Notes under the pieces: generated by a model
What the model saw: only the letters and a program-made list of their open reading frames with translations
Databases searched by the model: none
What the model was told of the DNA's origin: nothing
Program-made: the position numbers and the translations under genes
NCBI GenBank assembly: GCA_034112345.1
Contig: JAWUVN010000065.1
Location: 28,809 to 92,808, forward strand
Source: Bermanella sp034112345
GTDB taxonomy: Bacteria; Pseudomonadota; Gammaproteobacteria; Pseudomonadales; Oceanobacteraceae
Direction of reading: 5' to 3'
DNA: 64,000 bases
Shown here: positions 51,016-59,487 of the stretch, piece by piece
How positions within the stretch are numbered: position 1 is the stretch's first letter
Layout: every line of letters starts with the position of its first letter

Positions 51016-51492
51016 TTGACCAATAATGATATTTTTCAGCGTTTAAACACTGCTTTTTCTTTCAGTAGAGGCGATCTAGTTAATATTTTTGCTTTAGCTG
51101 ACTTTAGTGCAACAGAAGAACAAGTAGTGGCCTGGTTAAAGCAAGAAGATGACGGCGAATTTGTTGAGTTTTCTGATAGTGAATTGGCAACCTTCCTAAA
51201 TGGATTTATTAATCTAAAGCGTGGTAAACGCGATGGTGATCAGCCAAAGCCAGAAGCTCATATCAATAATAATATGGTACTTCAGAAGTTACGAATTGCG
51301 CTTAACTTAAAATCTGAAGATATCTTGGATGTGTTTGAACTTGAAAATGTTCATTTTAGTAAGCATGAAGTTAGTGCATTTTTTCGTAAGCCAAATAATA
51401 AGCATTATCGTGAATGTACGGATAAAACCCTTAGTCATTTTTTTCAGGGTATCCAGTCTCAATTAGGGTTAAATGAAATTGATTTGGATTAA
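51016..51492 (+). CDS. DUF1456 (YehS-like) protein, second copy
   Basis: A 158-residue protein with two DUF1456 repeats: NDIFQRLNTAFSFSRGDLVNIF, in the form NDIFQRLNTAF / SFSRGDLVNIF, and NNMVLQKLRIALNLKSEDIL, each followed by FLNGF or AFFRKPNNKHYRECTDKTL. It lacks the disordered tail of the 46.8 kb copy. The TTG at 51016 is the best start: it gives MTNNDIF, like the other copy, has an AGGA site 6 bases upstream, and no ATG lies near. Function is unknown. It reads in the opposite direction to its paralogue 3.4 kb away. Confidence 0.85.
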   Translation: MTNNDIFQRLNTAFSFSRGDLVNIFALADFSATEEQVVAWLKQEDDGEFVEFSDSELATFLNGFINLKRGKRDGDQPKPEAHINNNMVLQKLRIALNLKSEDILDVFELENVHFSKHEVSAFFRKPNNKHYRECTDKTLSHFFQGIQSQLGLNEIDLD

Positions 51493-51972
51493 TCAGGTCT
51501 TACCTTAAAACTTTATTTATTAAAGAACATGATAATGGTAAGTAATATTCAAGTATTATATTGATCACATTTAAGCGGCACCGTGCTACTTCAGGGTGAT
51601 GAAGTACATACAGGAGTGATTACTTGACTAGGAAATAGATCATGAGCATTCATGATCTATAGTTATTATTGCTGTTAGTACTTACTAGGAATAACGTCTC
51701 CATCAATTAAGTCAGGCACTAGCCCGCTTACTTTTTATGCTTATAGTGAGTTTCAGCAGCGTGTTAGTCCATTCATTACCTTTTCTTTGGAACCTATTGC
51801 CGCTGATTTTTTGTGATGGGTTAGTGCGATCAGTTTGCACAGGCGCATAGATATTCTATATTTTAAATGAAAAATAGAGCATGTATCTTTGGCCTTAGAA
51901 TTTTCAAATAAGGTTGAATTAAAACAAGTTGAATACGGTGTTTGATTAAAATTGATTTGAGGTAAATATAAA
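51493..51972. other. 480-base non-coding gap with one perfect hairpin
   Basis: No coding frame is convincing. ATAGATCATGA at 51635-51645 pairs exactly with TCATGATCTAT at 51650-51660 across GCAT, a clean 11-bp hairpin 143 bases after the DUF1456 stop, without T-run. The remainder is AT-rich and otherwise plain, ending with GAGG near 51958 before marC. Confidence 0.5.
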
Positions 51973-52587
51973 ATGATCGATATAGTTGCTGTCTTTATAA
52001 CTTTTTTTGCCGTAATAGATCCTATTGGAACCATACCTGTATTTATAGCGGTAACGAATCAATACGACTTAAAAACTAAGCGTCGCATCGCCTTGATTGC
52101 AACGGCGGTATCAGCATGTGTGTTGTTATTCTTTTTAATGGTGGGCGAGCTTGTATTAACAGCGCTATCCATTCCGTTACCTGCATTTCAAATATCGGGT
52201 GGCATTGTTTTATTTCTATTCGCGCTTAATATGATATTTGGTGACAGTAAGCCAGATGAAGAAATTAAATCACTAGCAGATTCTCACAAAGAAACCGCTA
52301 TTTTCCCACTGGCTGTTCCTTCTATCGCGAGCCCTGGTGCAATGCTGGCGGCTGTATTATTAACTAAACACTCAGTATTTACGATCTGGGAGCAGGTGCA
52401 AACCGCCTTGGTCATGCTGTCTGTTTTGCTATTGGCTTATGTATTCATGCTGCTTGCGGGTTTCATTAACAGGGCTGTTGGTAGCAGTGGTGCCAGCGTG
52501 ATTAGTCGGGTGATGGGATTGATTCTGTCGTCTATTGCCACTACGCATATTCTCACAGGCCTTGGTGAATACTATAAAATTTTATAG
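51973..52587 (+). CDS. MarC family integral membrane protein
   Basis: A 204-residue inner-membrane protein with six helices. The start, FITFFAVIDPIGTIPVFIAV (residues 8-27), and the second-half FPLAVPSIASPGAMLA are the paired MarC signatures. The family name comes from an antibiotic-resistance locus, but MarC is not shown to transport drugs; role unknown. A GAGG site lies 11 bases before ATG 51973. Confidence 0.9.
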   Translation: MIDIVAVFITFFAVIDPIGTIPVFIAVTNQYDLKTKRRIALIATAVSACVLLFFLMVGELVLTALSIPLPAFQISGGIVLFLFALNMIFGDSKPDEEIKSLADSHKETAIFPLAVPSIASPGAMLAAVLLTKHSVFTIWEQVQTALVMLSVLLLAYVFMLLAGFINRAVGSSGASVISRVMGLILSSIATTHILTGLGEYYKIL

Positions 52588-52632
52588 TGAAGGTATGGTC
52601 AGAATCGCAAACATGTAACATGAATACTGGTT

Positions 52633-52716
52633 TTGTTATCAATCGCACAAGCCTTATAATACAAGTGTAAGCATGCTTAAAAATGGGTGACCAAAAACCT
52701 GTTTTTTGGTTATAAT
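52633..52716 (+). promoter_or_regulatory. Tandem promoters and an inverted repeat upstream of ppaC
   Basis: A first promoter has TTGTTA at 52633-52638, 16 bases and a perfect TATAAT at 52655-52660. A second has GTGACC, 18 bases and TATAAT at 52711-52716. In the second spacer, CCAAAAA at 52691-52697 and TTTTTGG at 52703-52709 form an inverted repeat, a likely operator. The pyrophosphatase starts at 52769. Confidence 0.5.
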
Positions 52717-52768
52717 TGCGCCAATTTTACGCTTCACCTCATAATATGTAGCTAGTACAGGTATTAGA

Positions 52769-53728
52769 ATGGCTTTTTTTGATTTAGAAACCCCAGAAAA
52801 CAACGAAACAGACAACCTTGTATGGCTAGGTCACCTTAGCCCAGATAGCGATACTATTGGTTCTGCCATTGGTGCGGCCGAGTTATTTGGTGGTGAGCCA
52901 CGTCGTGCTGGTGAATTGAACAAAGAAACCGCTTATGTTGTGAACTATTGCGGCGTTGAAATACCAAAAATGATCTCGAAAGTAGAAGGTCAAAAAGTAG
53001 GCTTGGTTGATTTCAACCAAAAAACACAGCTGCATAAAGATGTCGATAATAAAGACATTGTTGCCATTATCGATCATCACGCGATTCAAGATCAGCCAAT
53101 TACGTTTAACACGGCTATGTCAGTGGATATTCGCCCTTGGGGCAGTGCCGCAACTATTTTAGCGGATCGTTTCGAAAAAATGGGTAAAGACATGACCCCA
53201 ACCACGGCTTGCGTGCTATTAGCGGGTATTCTGTCTGATACTCTAATCTTTGAATCTCCAACTACATGCGCACAAGATAAGCCATACGCTGAAAAGCTAG
53301 CAAAAATTGCAGGTATAGAAGACCTGTACGCTTTTGGCCAAGCCATGATGGAAGCCAAATCAGATCTTGCAGATGTATCAACATACAATGTATTAAAAGG
53401 CGATTTCAAACACTACGAAATCAACGGTAAAAAAGTTGGCTTTGGTGTTGCTGAGACACTATTGCCACAACAATTACTTGATCGTAAAGATGACTTACTA
53501 GTAGAGATGGAAGGCGAGAAAGCGAAACAAGGTTTAGATTTTATCTTTTTTGCTATTGTTGATACGAAAACTAAAAACTCTCATCTAGTTGTATTCTCTG
53601 ATGCAGAAGCTGAACTTGCAGCGACTGCTTATGGCGAAGTAACGGAAGGTCAGTTGATGTACCTACCGGGTATGATGTCTAGAAAGAGTCAGTTAATGCC
53701 AGCTGTACAAGCTGTTCTTTCTGCATAA
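52769..53728 (+). CDS. ppaC: Manganese-dependent inorganic pyrophosphatase (family II)
   Basis: Cytosolic DHH-family pyrophosphatase of 319 residues. The metal and phosphate ligands are His22, Asp26 and Asp28 in GHLSPDSD, Asp81 in VDFN, and the DHH box at 102-104 (IIDHH). SRKSQ at 304-308 is the substrate-binding C-terminal motif of the DHHA2 domain. Family II enzymes are less common in gammaproteobacteria than family I Ppa. It has two candidate promoters upstream and a very good terminator downstream. Confidence 0.94.
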   Translation: MAFFDLETPENNETDNLVWLGHLSPDSDTIGSAIGAAELFGGEPRRAGELNKETAYVVNYCGVEIPKMISKVEGQKVGLVDFNQKTQLHKDVDNKDIVAIIDHHAIQDQPITFNTAMSVDIRPWGSAATILADRFEKMGKDMTPTTACVLLAGILSDTLIFESPTTCAQDKPYAEKLAKIAGIEDLYAFGQAMMEAKSDLADVSTYNVLKGDFKHYEINGKKVGFGVAETLLPQQLLDRKDDLLVEMEGEKAKQGLDFIFFAIVDTKTKNSHLVVFSDAEAELAATAYGEVTEGQLMYLPGMMSRKSQLMPAVQAVLSA

Positions 53729-53765
53729 ATATCTTGCGGCTAGTTTTTCTAGCTAAAGGATAAAT

Positions 53766-53796
53766 AAAAAAGGTGAGCCATTGGCTCACCTTTTTT
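53766..53796. terminator. Strong bidirectional terminator after ppaC
   Basis: AAAAAAGGTGAGCC at 53766-53779 pairs with GGCTCACCTTTTTT at 53783-53796 around a 3-base loop. It begins 38 bases after the stop. Confidence 0.92.
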
Positions 53797-54159
53797 ATTT
53801 GGTAATCTGTCCCGTCCTGAAATAACCCTCCTATGGTGGGCTATATTTATTTCAGTGGATGAAATGTATTTTTTTGGGGGGAATGATCGAATATAATAGC
53901 GATTCTTATTTTTATAATCTTCATTATTATATGTAAATCAATTAAGTACTAAATTCTTGTTTTATTTTACTTGAACATTTAGACTTAGGTCGCATGCTAC
54001 AAAGTTCATTGGAAGAACTCGTCTCGTATTCTCGCCATATACCTTTTAGCACTACATTTTTCTATTTATTTTTTACTAGATTTAAATATCATTCGTATTC
54101 AGAATAATTGAAATTGTAAGCATATATAAACTATTAATATAATTATTATGGATAAAATT
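53797..54159. other. AT-rich gap with an IS-end-like inverted repeat
   Basis: No gene seen. CTGAAATAA at 53817-53825 is the exact complement of TTATTTCAG at 53846-53854, with CCCTCC and GGTGGG inside, giving an interrupted hairpin. The preceding TGTCCCGTC has the look of an insertion-sequence terminus, but no transposase is present. The rest is very AT-rich and could hold the promoter of the lipoprotein. Confidence 0.4.
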
Positions 54160-54618
54160 ATGTACAAAAAGCATTTGTTGTTGGCTGCTGCAGTTGTCTT
54201 GTTTTCAGGTTGTGCATCGGTACCAATGGAAAGTAAACTTCTATCTGATAAAGCTAAAGAGTTTAACTCACCTTCAAAAGGTTCATCTGGACTATATATT
54301 TATAGAACAACTGGTGTTGGTGGAGCATTGAAAAAAGACGTTAAAGTTAATGGGAAGTGTATTGGAGAAACAGCACCTTCAATGTTTTTCTATGAAGAAG
54401 TTGCGGGCGATAAGCAACATAGTTTAATGACTGAATCTGAATTTTCACCTAATGAACTATTGATTAGTGTTGAAAGTGGTAAAAATTACTTTATAGAGCA
54501 GTTTATTAAAATGGGAGTGTTTGTAGGTGGGGCAGATTTTAAGGTAGCAAGTTTAGAGGAAGGTAAAGCAGATGTATCAAGACTAGGTATGGCTGTAAAA
54601 GGTACTTGTAGCGATTAA
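54160..54618 (+). CDS. DUF2846-like lipoprotein
   Basis: A 152-residue exported lipoprotein. The signal peptide ends in the lipobox FSGC, with Cys18 lipidated. The mature part, SGLYIYRTTGVGGALKKDVKVNGKCIGETAPSMFF (in pieces SGLYIYRT, KVNGKCIGETAPSMFFYEE), fits the DUF2846 pattern. The ATG at 54160 is preferred over that at 54148 because only it has a GGA at suitable distance. It is in an AT-rich pocket without partner genes, possibly acquired. Confidence 0.75.
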   Translation: MYKKHLLLAAAVVLFSGCASVPMESKLLSDKAKEFNSPSKGSSGLYIYRTTGVGGALKKDVKVNGKCIGETAPSMFFYEEVAGDKQHSLMTESEFSPNELLISVESGKNYFIEQFIKMGVFVGGADFKVASLEEGKADVSRLGMAVKGTCSD

Positions 54619-54626
54619 AATCTATA

Positions 54627-54657
54627 AAATGAGTAGGGTTTTCCTACTCATTTATTT
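54627..54657 (+). terminator. Terminator after the DUF2846 lipoprotein
   Basis: AAATGAGTAGG at 54627-54637 pairs with CCTACTCATTT at 54643-54653, loop of five; it is followed by a short AT-rich tail. It lies just before the convergent MocR gene. Confidence 0.75.
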
Positions 54658-54685
54658 ACACCGTTGATGTAGGTTATTAGTAATT

Positions 54686-56110
54686 TTATATATTCTTTGT
54701 ATTGATTATACCTGCCAAATCCCCTAGTTGCTTAATAGCATGTCTTAATCCTGTGTCCATCGGCAATGCACAATTTAATCTTAAGTATTGATCAAACTCA
54801 TCACTATTTGAAAATAGAGCGCCGGGGGCAATGTTAATGCCTTTTTCTAGGGCTGATTTTTGTAAATCCATGGATGACATGCCATCAGGCAGTCGCACCC
54901 ATAAGATGTAACCACCCTTTGGTTGAGTAAGTTGTGTGCCATCGGGAAAGTGTTGGCGTACAGCCATAGATATCGTTTCGATATTATATTGGCAAGTTTG
55001 TCTGAGTTTTCGTAAGTGTTTATCAAATTGTCCGGTTTCTAAAAAGCTGCTTAATGCCAGTTGGCTGAGTGATGATGGAGAGAATGATGAGAATGTTTGT
55101 GTTTTTACAACTACATTCAGTGCCTTACCGGGTAACCCCCAGCCAATTCGAATACCAGGTGATAGTGTTTTAGAGAAACTTGAGCAATACATCACTCGAT
55201 CATCTACATCAAATGTTTTCAATACAGTATTAATGGGTTGTGAATAGCCAAGCTCACCATAGATGTCATCTTCTAAAATCATTAGGTTGTATTGTTGTGC
55301 CAGTTTATATAGCTGTTGTTGTTTTTCGGTATTGAGGGCGGCGCCAGTAGGGTTACTGTAACGAGACGTCACGGCGATTAATTTTATTGGCCACTTTTTT
55401 AAGGCAAGTGATAGTGCGTCAAGACTGACACCTGTTTGAGCATTGGTTGGTATCTCAATCACTTTAAGGCCTCTAAGCTCGGCTTGTTGTAAAAAACCGT
55501 AATAGCAGGGACTTTCTACTGCAACTATGTCGCCTGACTGAGTACTGGCCCCCAGGCAAAGCGATAACGCTTCTGAGCAGCCTTGGGTTATGACAACCTC
55601 ATCTTGGTGGCATTTAACACTGACTTCGCGCATGCGGGTAGCAATTTGCCTGCGTAGTGGCTTGTATCCTGGTGAAAAAATGTAACTCAGTATTTGGGTG
55701 CTTTGAAAACGAGTGACTTTTTGAATGTGCGCTTGTAATGCTTTGTGGGGCATGTAGCTGTCATGGGCAATAGCTGCACCAAAGTTTAGTAAGTCTGGCT
55801 GATTAACAGCGTTTAACATGGATGATATTAAATCACTCTTGCTAATCGCTTGGGGAATACCACCTTTTGAGATGGGTGGTGGCTGTATGGGCTCGTTGGC
55901 ACCTTCACGTACAAAGTAGCCTGATTGAGGGCGGGCACGAATGAGCCCTTGGTCCTCTAATAACCCGTAGGCTTGATTGATAGTGCTAATGCTAACTGAC
56001 TTTAAGTGCGAGAGCTTACGAACACTGGGTACCTTTTGACCTGATACATAAATGCCTTGCTGAATATCTTCGGCAAGCTCACTGGCTATTTTCTTGTAAA
56101 GAGTTTCCAT
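54686..56110 (-). CDS. MocR-type PLP-dependent transcriptional regulator
   Basis: A 474-residue GntR/aminotransferase fusion. Residues 1-75 form the winged helix (RKLSHLKSVSISTINQAYGLLEDQG), split as RKLSHLKSVSIST and INQAYGLLEDQG. The rest is a fold-type I aminotransferase domain with NPTG at 253-256, Asp281 opposite the pyridine nitrogen and the PLP lysine Lys314 in SSFSKTLSPG. MocR proteins sense PLP or an amino-compound. It is divergent from the EamA transporter, which it most likely controls, with direct/inverted repeats between the two genes. Confidence 0.9.
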   Translation of the reverse strand: METLYKKIASELAEDIQQGIYVSGQKVPSVRKLSHLKSVSISTINQAYGLLEDQGLIRARPQSGYFVREGANEPIQPPPISKGGIPQAISKSDLISSMLNAVNQPDLLNFGAAIAHDSYMPHKALQAHIQKVTRFQSTQILSYIFSPGYKPLRRQIATRMREVSVKCHQDEVVITQGCSEALSLCLGASTQSGDIVAVESPCYYGFLQQAELRGLKVIEIPTNAQTGVSLDALSLALKKWPIKLIAVTSRYSNPTGAALNTEKQQQLYKLAQQYNLMILEDDIYGELGYSQPINTVLKTFDVDDRVMYCSSFSKTLSPGIRIGWGLPGKALNVVVKTQTFSSFSPSSLSQLALSSFLETGQFDKHLRKLRQTCQYNIETISMAVRQHFPDGTQLTQPKGGYILWVRLPDGMSSMDLQKSALEKGINIAPGALFSNSDEFDQYLRLNCALPMDTGLRHAIKQLGDLAGIINTKNI

Positions 56111-56244
56111 GGCTTAGCTCGCAAGTGGGTTGATAAAGCGTGGCATGCATTCGATTTGTATGATCGTGGGGCTGATCAAGTAAGGCTTAATTGTATATCT
56201 TAGTCTGTAGTGCTTGGTAATACAAAACCTTGTAAATATAGCAG

Positions 56245-56313
56245 TACAGTTAAGTGTTTAATTCAACTGTATTGCAGTTTTGTGGGGATTTTGAATCTTA
56301 AATAGATACAGTT
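56245..56313. promoter_or_regulatory. Repeated TACAGTT boxes in the mocR-EamA gap
   Basis: TACAGTT occurs at 56245-56251 and 56307-56313 and in inverse, AACTGTA, at 56265-56271. The first and second make an inverted repeat with 13-base spacing, and the first and third are direct repeats about 62 bases apart. MocR proteins often bind paired repeats of this kind, so these are candidate operators. Confidence 0.55.
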
Positions 56314-56354
56314 TTAGCATGACAATAATGGCTTACTTAAAAGGAATGTAAGCC

Positions 56355-57293
56355 ATGAATGTATCACCTTCATCTCAAGTGATCCCTAGCTCTAAACAGG
56401 GCAGGCTAAGATATGATTCGGTTTATGGGTTTGCCATGCTCAGTGCTTTATTTGCTGTTCTCATGTTCAGTCTAACTGCTCCCATGAGTCAGCTGGCTTT
56501 GACGGCTTTTACCCCCGAATTTATTACGTTTATGCGGGCAAGCTTGGCGGGTGTATGCAGCTTGATGTTGGCTGGGTATTTAGAGTGGCAGCTTCCAAAA
56601 AAACAAGACTGCATTAAGTTATTGATTGCGGGAGGTGCAGTGGCTTTGTTGTTTCCATATAGCTTGGCTGTGTCATTAGAGCAATGGGAGGCCGCTAATC
56701 TAGGTGTGATTTTGGCAGGTATTCCGTTGGTTACTGCGTTGCTTGCATCGTTAATATTTAAAGAAGAACAGAACGCGGTGTTTTGGTGCTGCATTTTAAT
56801 GGGCACCGTTTTATTGGTTATGTTTGCTTACGGACAGTCGGGAGTGATAGGGGGGTTAAGCGATAATGGTCCTGTGTTTATTATGCTATTAATGGCAGGT
56901 ATTGGTTACAGTGTGGGTGGGCAGGCAGCAAAATCCATTGGTGGGATTAAGGCCATTTGTTGGATGATGATATTTTATTTACCCGTTTCTTTGTTAGGAT
57001 TAGGGTATGAATCGCCTAATAATGCGGATGCTTTTACGCTTGATAATTTGGAGGCCATTCTTGCGTTACTGTACCTAAGCTTGGTTAGTCAGTGGATTGG
57101 TTTTTATTTTTGGTATGGTGCCATGGCAAAAGTGGGGATAGCAGCAGCGGGTCAGGTTCAGCTGATGCAGCCTTTTTTTACCTTGTTGTTTTCAGTGTCA
57201 TTACTAGGTTCAGTACTAAACGCAGAGCAGTTTGTGTATGCGGGGTTGATTACGTGTGCAGTTGTGATTGCTATGAAGTACCGAGCAAAGTAA
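56355..57293 (+). CDS. EamA/DMT-family transporter
   Basis: A 312-residue inner-membrane protein with about ten helices in two EamA repeats. The first contains EFITFMRASLAGVCSLMLAG (residues 54-73) and the second AKSIGGIKAICWMM. An AAGGAATG site precedes the ATG. DMT transporters move amino acids, nucleotides and other small molecules. Its divergent MocR neighbour suggests a PLP-linked or amino-acid-like substrate (inference). No other gene follows in the same direction. Confidence 0.87.
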   Translation: MNVSPSSQVIPSSKQGRLRYDSVYGFAMLSALFAVLMFSLTAPMSQLALTAFTPEFITFMRASLAGVCSLMLAGYLEWQLPKKQDCIKLLIAGGAVALLFPYSLAVSLEQWEAANLGVILAGIPLVTALLASLIFKEEQNAVFWCCILMGTVLLVMFAYGQSGVIGGLSDNGPVFIMLLMAGIGYSVGGQAAKSIGGIKAICWMMIFYLPVSLLGLGYESPNNADAFTLDNLEAILALLYLSLVSQWIGFYFWYGAMAKVGIAAAGQVQLMQPFFTLLFSVSLLGSVLNAEQFVYAGLITCAVVIAMKYRAK

Positions 57294-57483
57294 AAGAAAA
57301 ATATATAAATATACGCGCCATCAAATTTTTTGGGGTGCTGTATCTATGGTTTAAATTATTTATACTCGAGAATGTTAGGGTGGCCTTAATTTTACCGCTG
57401 CTTGGCAGACAGCTCAGCTACTTTATTTAGGCTATGAGGTTGATCAATGATAACGAGTTATTAGGCAGTGCCTAATACTATGT

Positions 57484-59034
57484 TTAAAAACTTTGATAGC
57501 CAATTCTAAAACCTCCCCAATGTTTACCGTTTACGTAAATAGGGACCGAGAGATCGTGCATGATCTCTCCTGTGTCACGTTTATAAGTTTGAAGTAAAAA
57601 TTCATTTTCATTTGACCCGCAACGCTTGCCTGTTCGGTCACTAAAGATTCGCTTTGTCCGATTCGTTAATAGGTCTTTTTCATAGTTTCCCGTGAGAGGT
57701 TTGCTGAATTTTTTGTTGTGAGTAGGAAAATAGCCGTTAGTATCAACAGCACCAGCATATAGTATTTTTGAATTCCGTTCTAAAATGGGTTCCTGTATGT
57801 CAGGGAATGTAGTGTCAGAAAAAGAATCATAAGCAGTTGTAAATTTTTGAGGGTTTGAGTTGGCAATTTCTTGATAGTTGTAATCAAAGACTTGTGCTTG
57901 AGTTAGCTTATTTGACTTAATTGCTTGTTCTAAAATAACAGATAATGAGTCAGATGCATCTAGGGCTTCTTGCGCTACTATTTTATGTAAGCCTACGAGT
58001 CCATCAGTACCGACTTTGTCATAAATGCCTTCGGCCAATTCGGCTAAGCTCATGGATCGTTCAGAAATACCTTTAATATCAAGTTCTGAAGCGTCCATTT
58101 CAGTTGTAAATTCTAATAGTGATTGATTAATGTGAGCTTGATGGGTTTTATTTTCAAGGGAGCGTTCATTGCTTTTTATGACTCGGTCTTCTACTTCCTT
58201 AGCTAGGCGTAGTATTTCTTCTAAGTGATTATTAACACCGACAGTTTCATCACGACTGCGATCAACTTCATGAACGAGTACACGCATTTTTTCGCTTGTC
58301 GCTTGAGTTTCTTTATAGATTTTGGTGACCTTGAGGTCGATTTCCTCGGTGGCTTGAGATGTGCGGTTTGCTAGATTACGCACTTCATCTGCAACGACTG
58401 CAAAACCTCGCCCTGATTCTCCGGCTCTTGCAGCTTCGATAGCGGCATTCAGAGCGAGTAGATTTGTCTGTTCAGCAATACTGGATATTGATTTAGTGAT
58501 ATCTGAAATTTCTGTGGAGCTGTTTTCTAACTGTCCAATCAGCTCAGAAGTTTGTTGAGCATGATCTCTTGTCTGATTCATGTTTTCACTGGCACGTTTA
58601 ACTGCTTCTTGGCCTTCATGGCTAGATGTTCGTGTTTTCTTTGAAATGTCTTTCAGTATTTCAGAATCTTCAACTGCATTATTTATATTGCTGGATATTT
58701 GTTCGGCGGAATCAGTGATGGTTTTTATATGCTCCATCTCACCTAAGATTCTGGAGCGTAATTGGTCCGCAGAAAATGACACCTCGGCACTCGCAATCGC
58801 AATGTGACTGATATGATCGGTACTTTCAGAATCGGAAGCTTTAGGCGTGATATCGTCTTCCAGTAAGGGCTTTTCTTCTGAGGTGAAATAATGAGTGACG
58901 GCACCAAGCATGCCTACCGCCCATGGAATGATTAGCCATAAGGGAGTGGACTCCCAATGTTTCAATAGCAGCCAGCCACTGGTAATTAACACAGTCAAAA
59001 GAGATACCAATGAAATCCATCTGAGACTCTGCAT
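57484..59034 (-). CDS. Methyl-accepting chemotaxis protein with C-terminal sensor domain
   Basis: A 516-residue chemoreceptor. Two hydrophobic helices at about 5-25 and 31-50 form the only membrane segment, leaving no periplasmic sensor. The conserved signalling tip is at 188-222 (EQTNLLALNAAIEAARAG and FAVVADEVRNLA). The part from about 350 to the end is not MCP-like: DTNGYFPTHNKKFSKPL and HDLSVPIYVNGKHWGGFRIGY resemble Cache/PAS-type sensor strands. The sensor would therefore be cytoplasmic, at the C-terminus. The ligand is unknown. Confidence 0.85.
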   Translation of the reverse strand: MQSLRWISLVSLLTVLITSGWLLLKHWESTPLWLIIPWAVGMLGAVTHYFTSEEKPLLEDDITPKASDSESTDHISHIAIASAEVSFSADQLRSRILGEMEHIKTITDSAEQISSNINNAVEDSEILKDISKKTRTSSHEGQEAVKRASENMNQTRDHAQQTSELIGQLENSSTEISDITKSISSIAEQTNLLALNAAIEAARAGESGRGFAVVADEVRNLANRTSQATEEIDLKVTKIYKETQATSEKMRVLVHEVDRSRDETVGVNNHLEEILRLAKEVEDRVIKSNERSLENKTHQAHINQSLLEFTTEMDASELDIKGISERSMSLAELAEGIYDKVGTDGLVGLHKIVAQEALDASDSLSVILEQAIKSNKLTQAQVFDYNYQEIANSNPQKFTTAYDSFSDTTFPDIQEPILERNSKILYAGAVDTNGYFPTHNKKFSKPLTGNYEKDLLTNRTKRIFSDRTGKRCGSNENEFLLQTYKRDTGEIMHDLSVPIYVNGKHWGGFRIGYQSF

Positions 59035-59487
59035 AGAGGCCTCCCAACATCCTATTTATCCTTTATTGTAGCTGCGAATTTTAGAGGTGTTTGAATTTAC
59101 GCCCAAGTTTTGATCTATGAAGGCGTGGTATTGATGTGAATGACAGGTGTCGGTGGGAATATAACTAGAAGTAGCATAAATAGGGTGGTTGTATATTACT
59201 GATTTCAAACACAATTTTCATTTTTCTAATTCGATTTTTAGTCTATTTGTAGTTGTTACTTGAAAGCGCGAATCTTTTGAATAGAGGAGTACTCGTTTAT
59301 TGAATAAGGCATAGTGAAAGATCAGTTTTTGTGTGAAATTTGTTTCAGCTCAGTTGAGAGTACTCAGTGAGCTTTTCAATTGTTATATCTAATTTGGATG
59401 TCGTATCGGTAAAGCAGTTTAATATAATTTTCTAGGAATAGTCTTTTAGTGTAAGAAGAAAGCCCTTTAGCGGGCTAATTACGCGCA
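59035..59487. other. 450-base gap containing an orphan rightward terminator
   Basis: No coding frame is convincing. AGCTCA at 59347-59352 and TGAGCT at 59368-59373 pair with inner TGAG and CTCA across AGTA, and TTTT follows at 59373-59376, making a + strand intrinsic terminator. No open frame ends near it. A small RNA transcribed rightward is therefore possible. The palindrome GAGTACTC occurs twice, at 59287-59294 and 59358-59365. Confidence 0.5.
59453..59476 (-). terminator. Terminator for the zinc-type oxidoreductase
   Basis: On the minus strand, AGCCC (59476-59472) pairs with GGGCT (59465-59461) around GCTAAA, followed by TTCTTCTT. It lies 12 bases after the gene's stop. Confidence 0.65.

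Noticed and set aside
57092..57430. A rightward 112-residue frame at the end of the EamA gene
   Set aside because: Most of it lies inside the transporter in another frame and it has no ribosome site.
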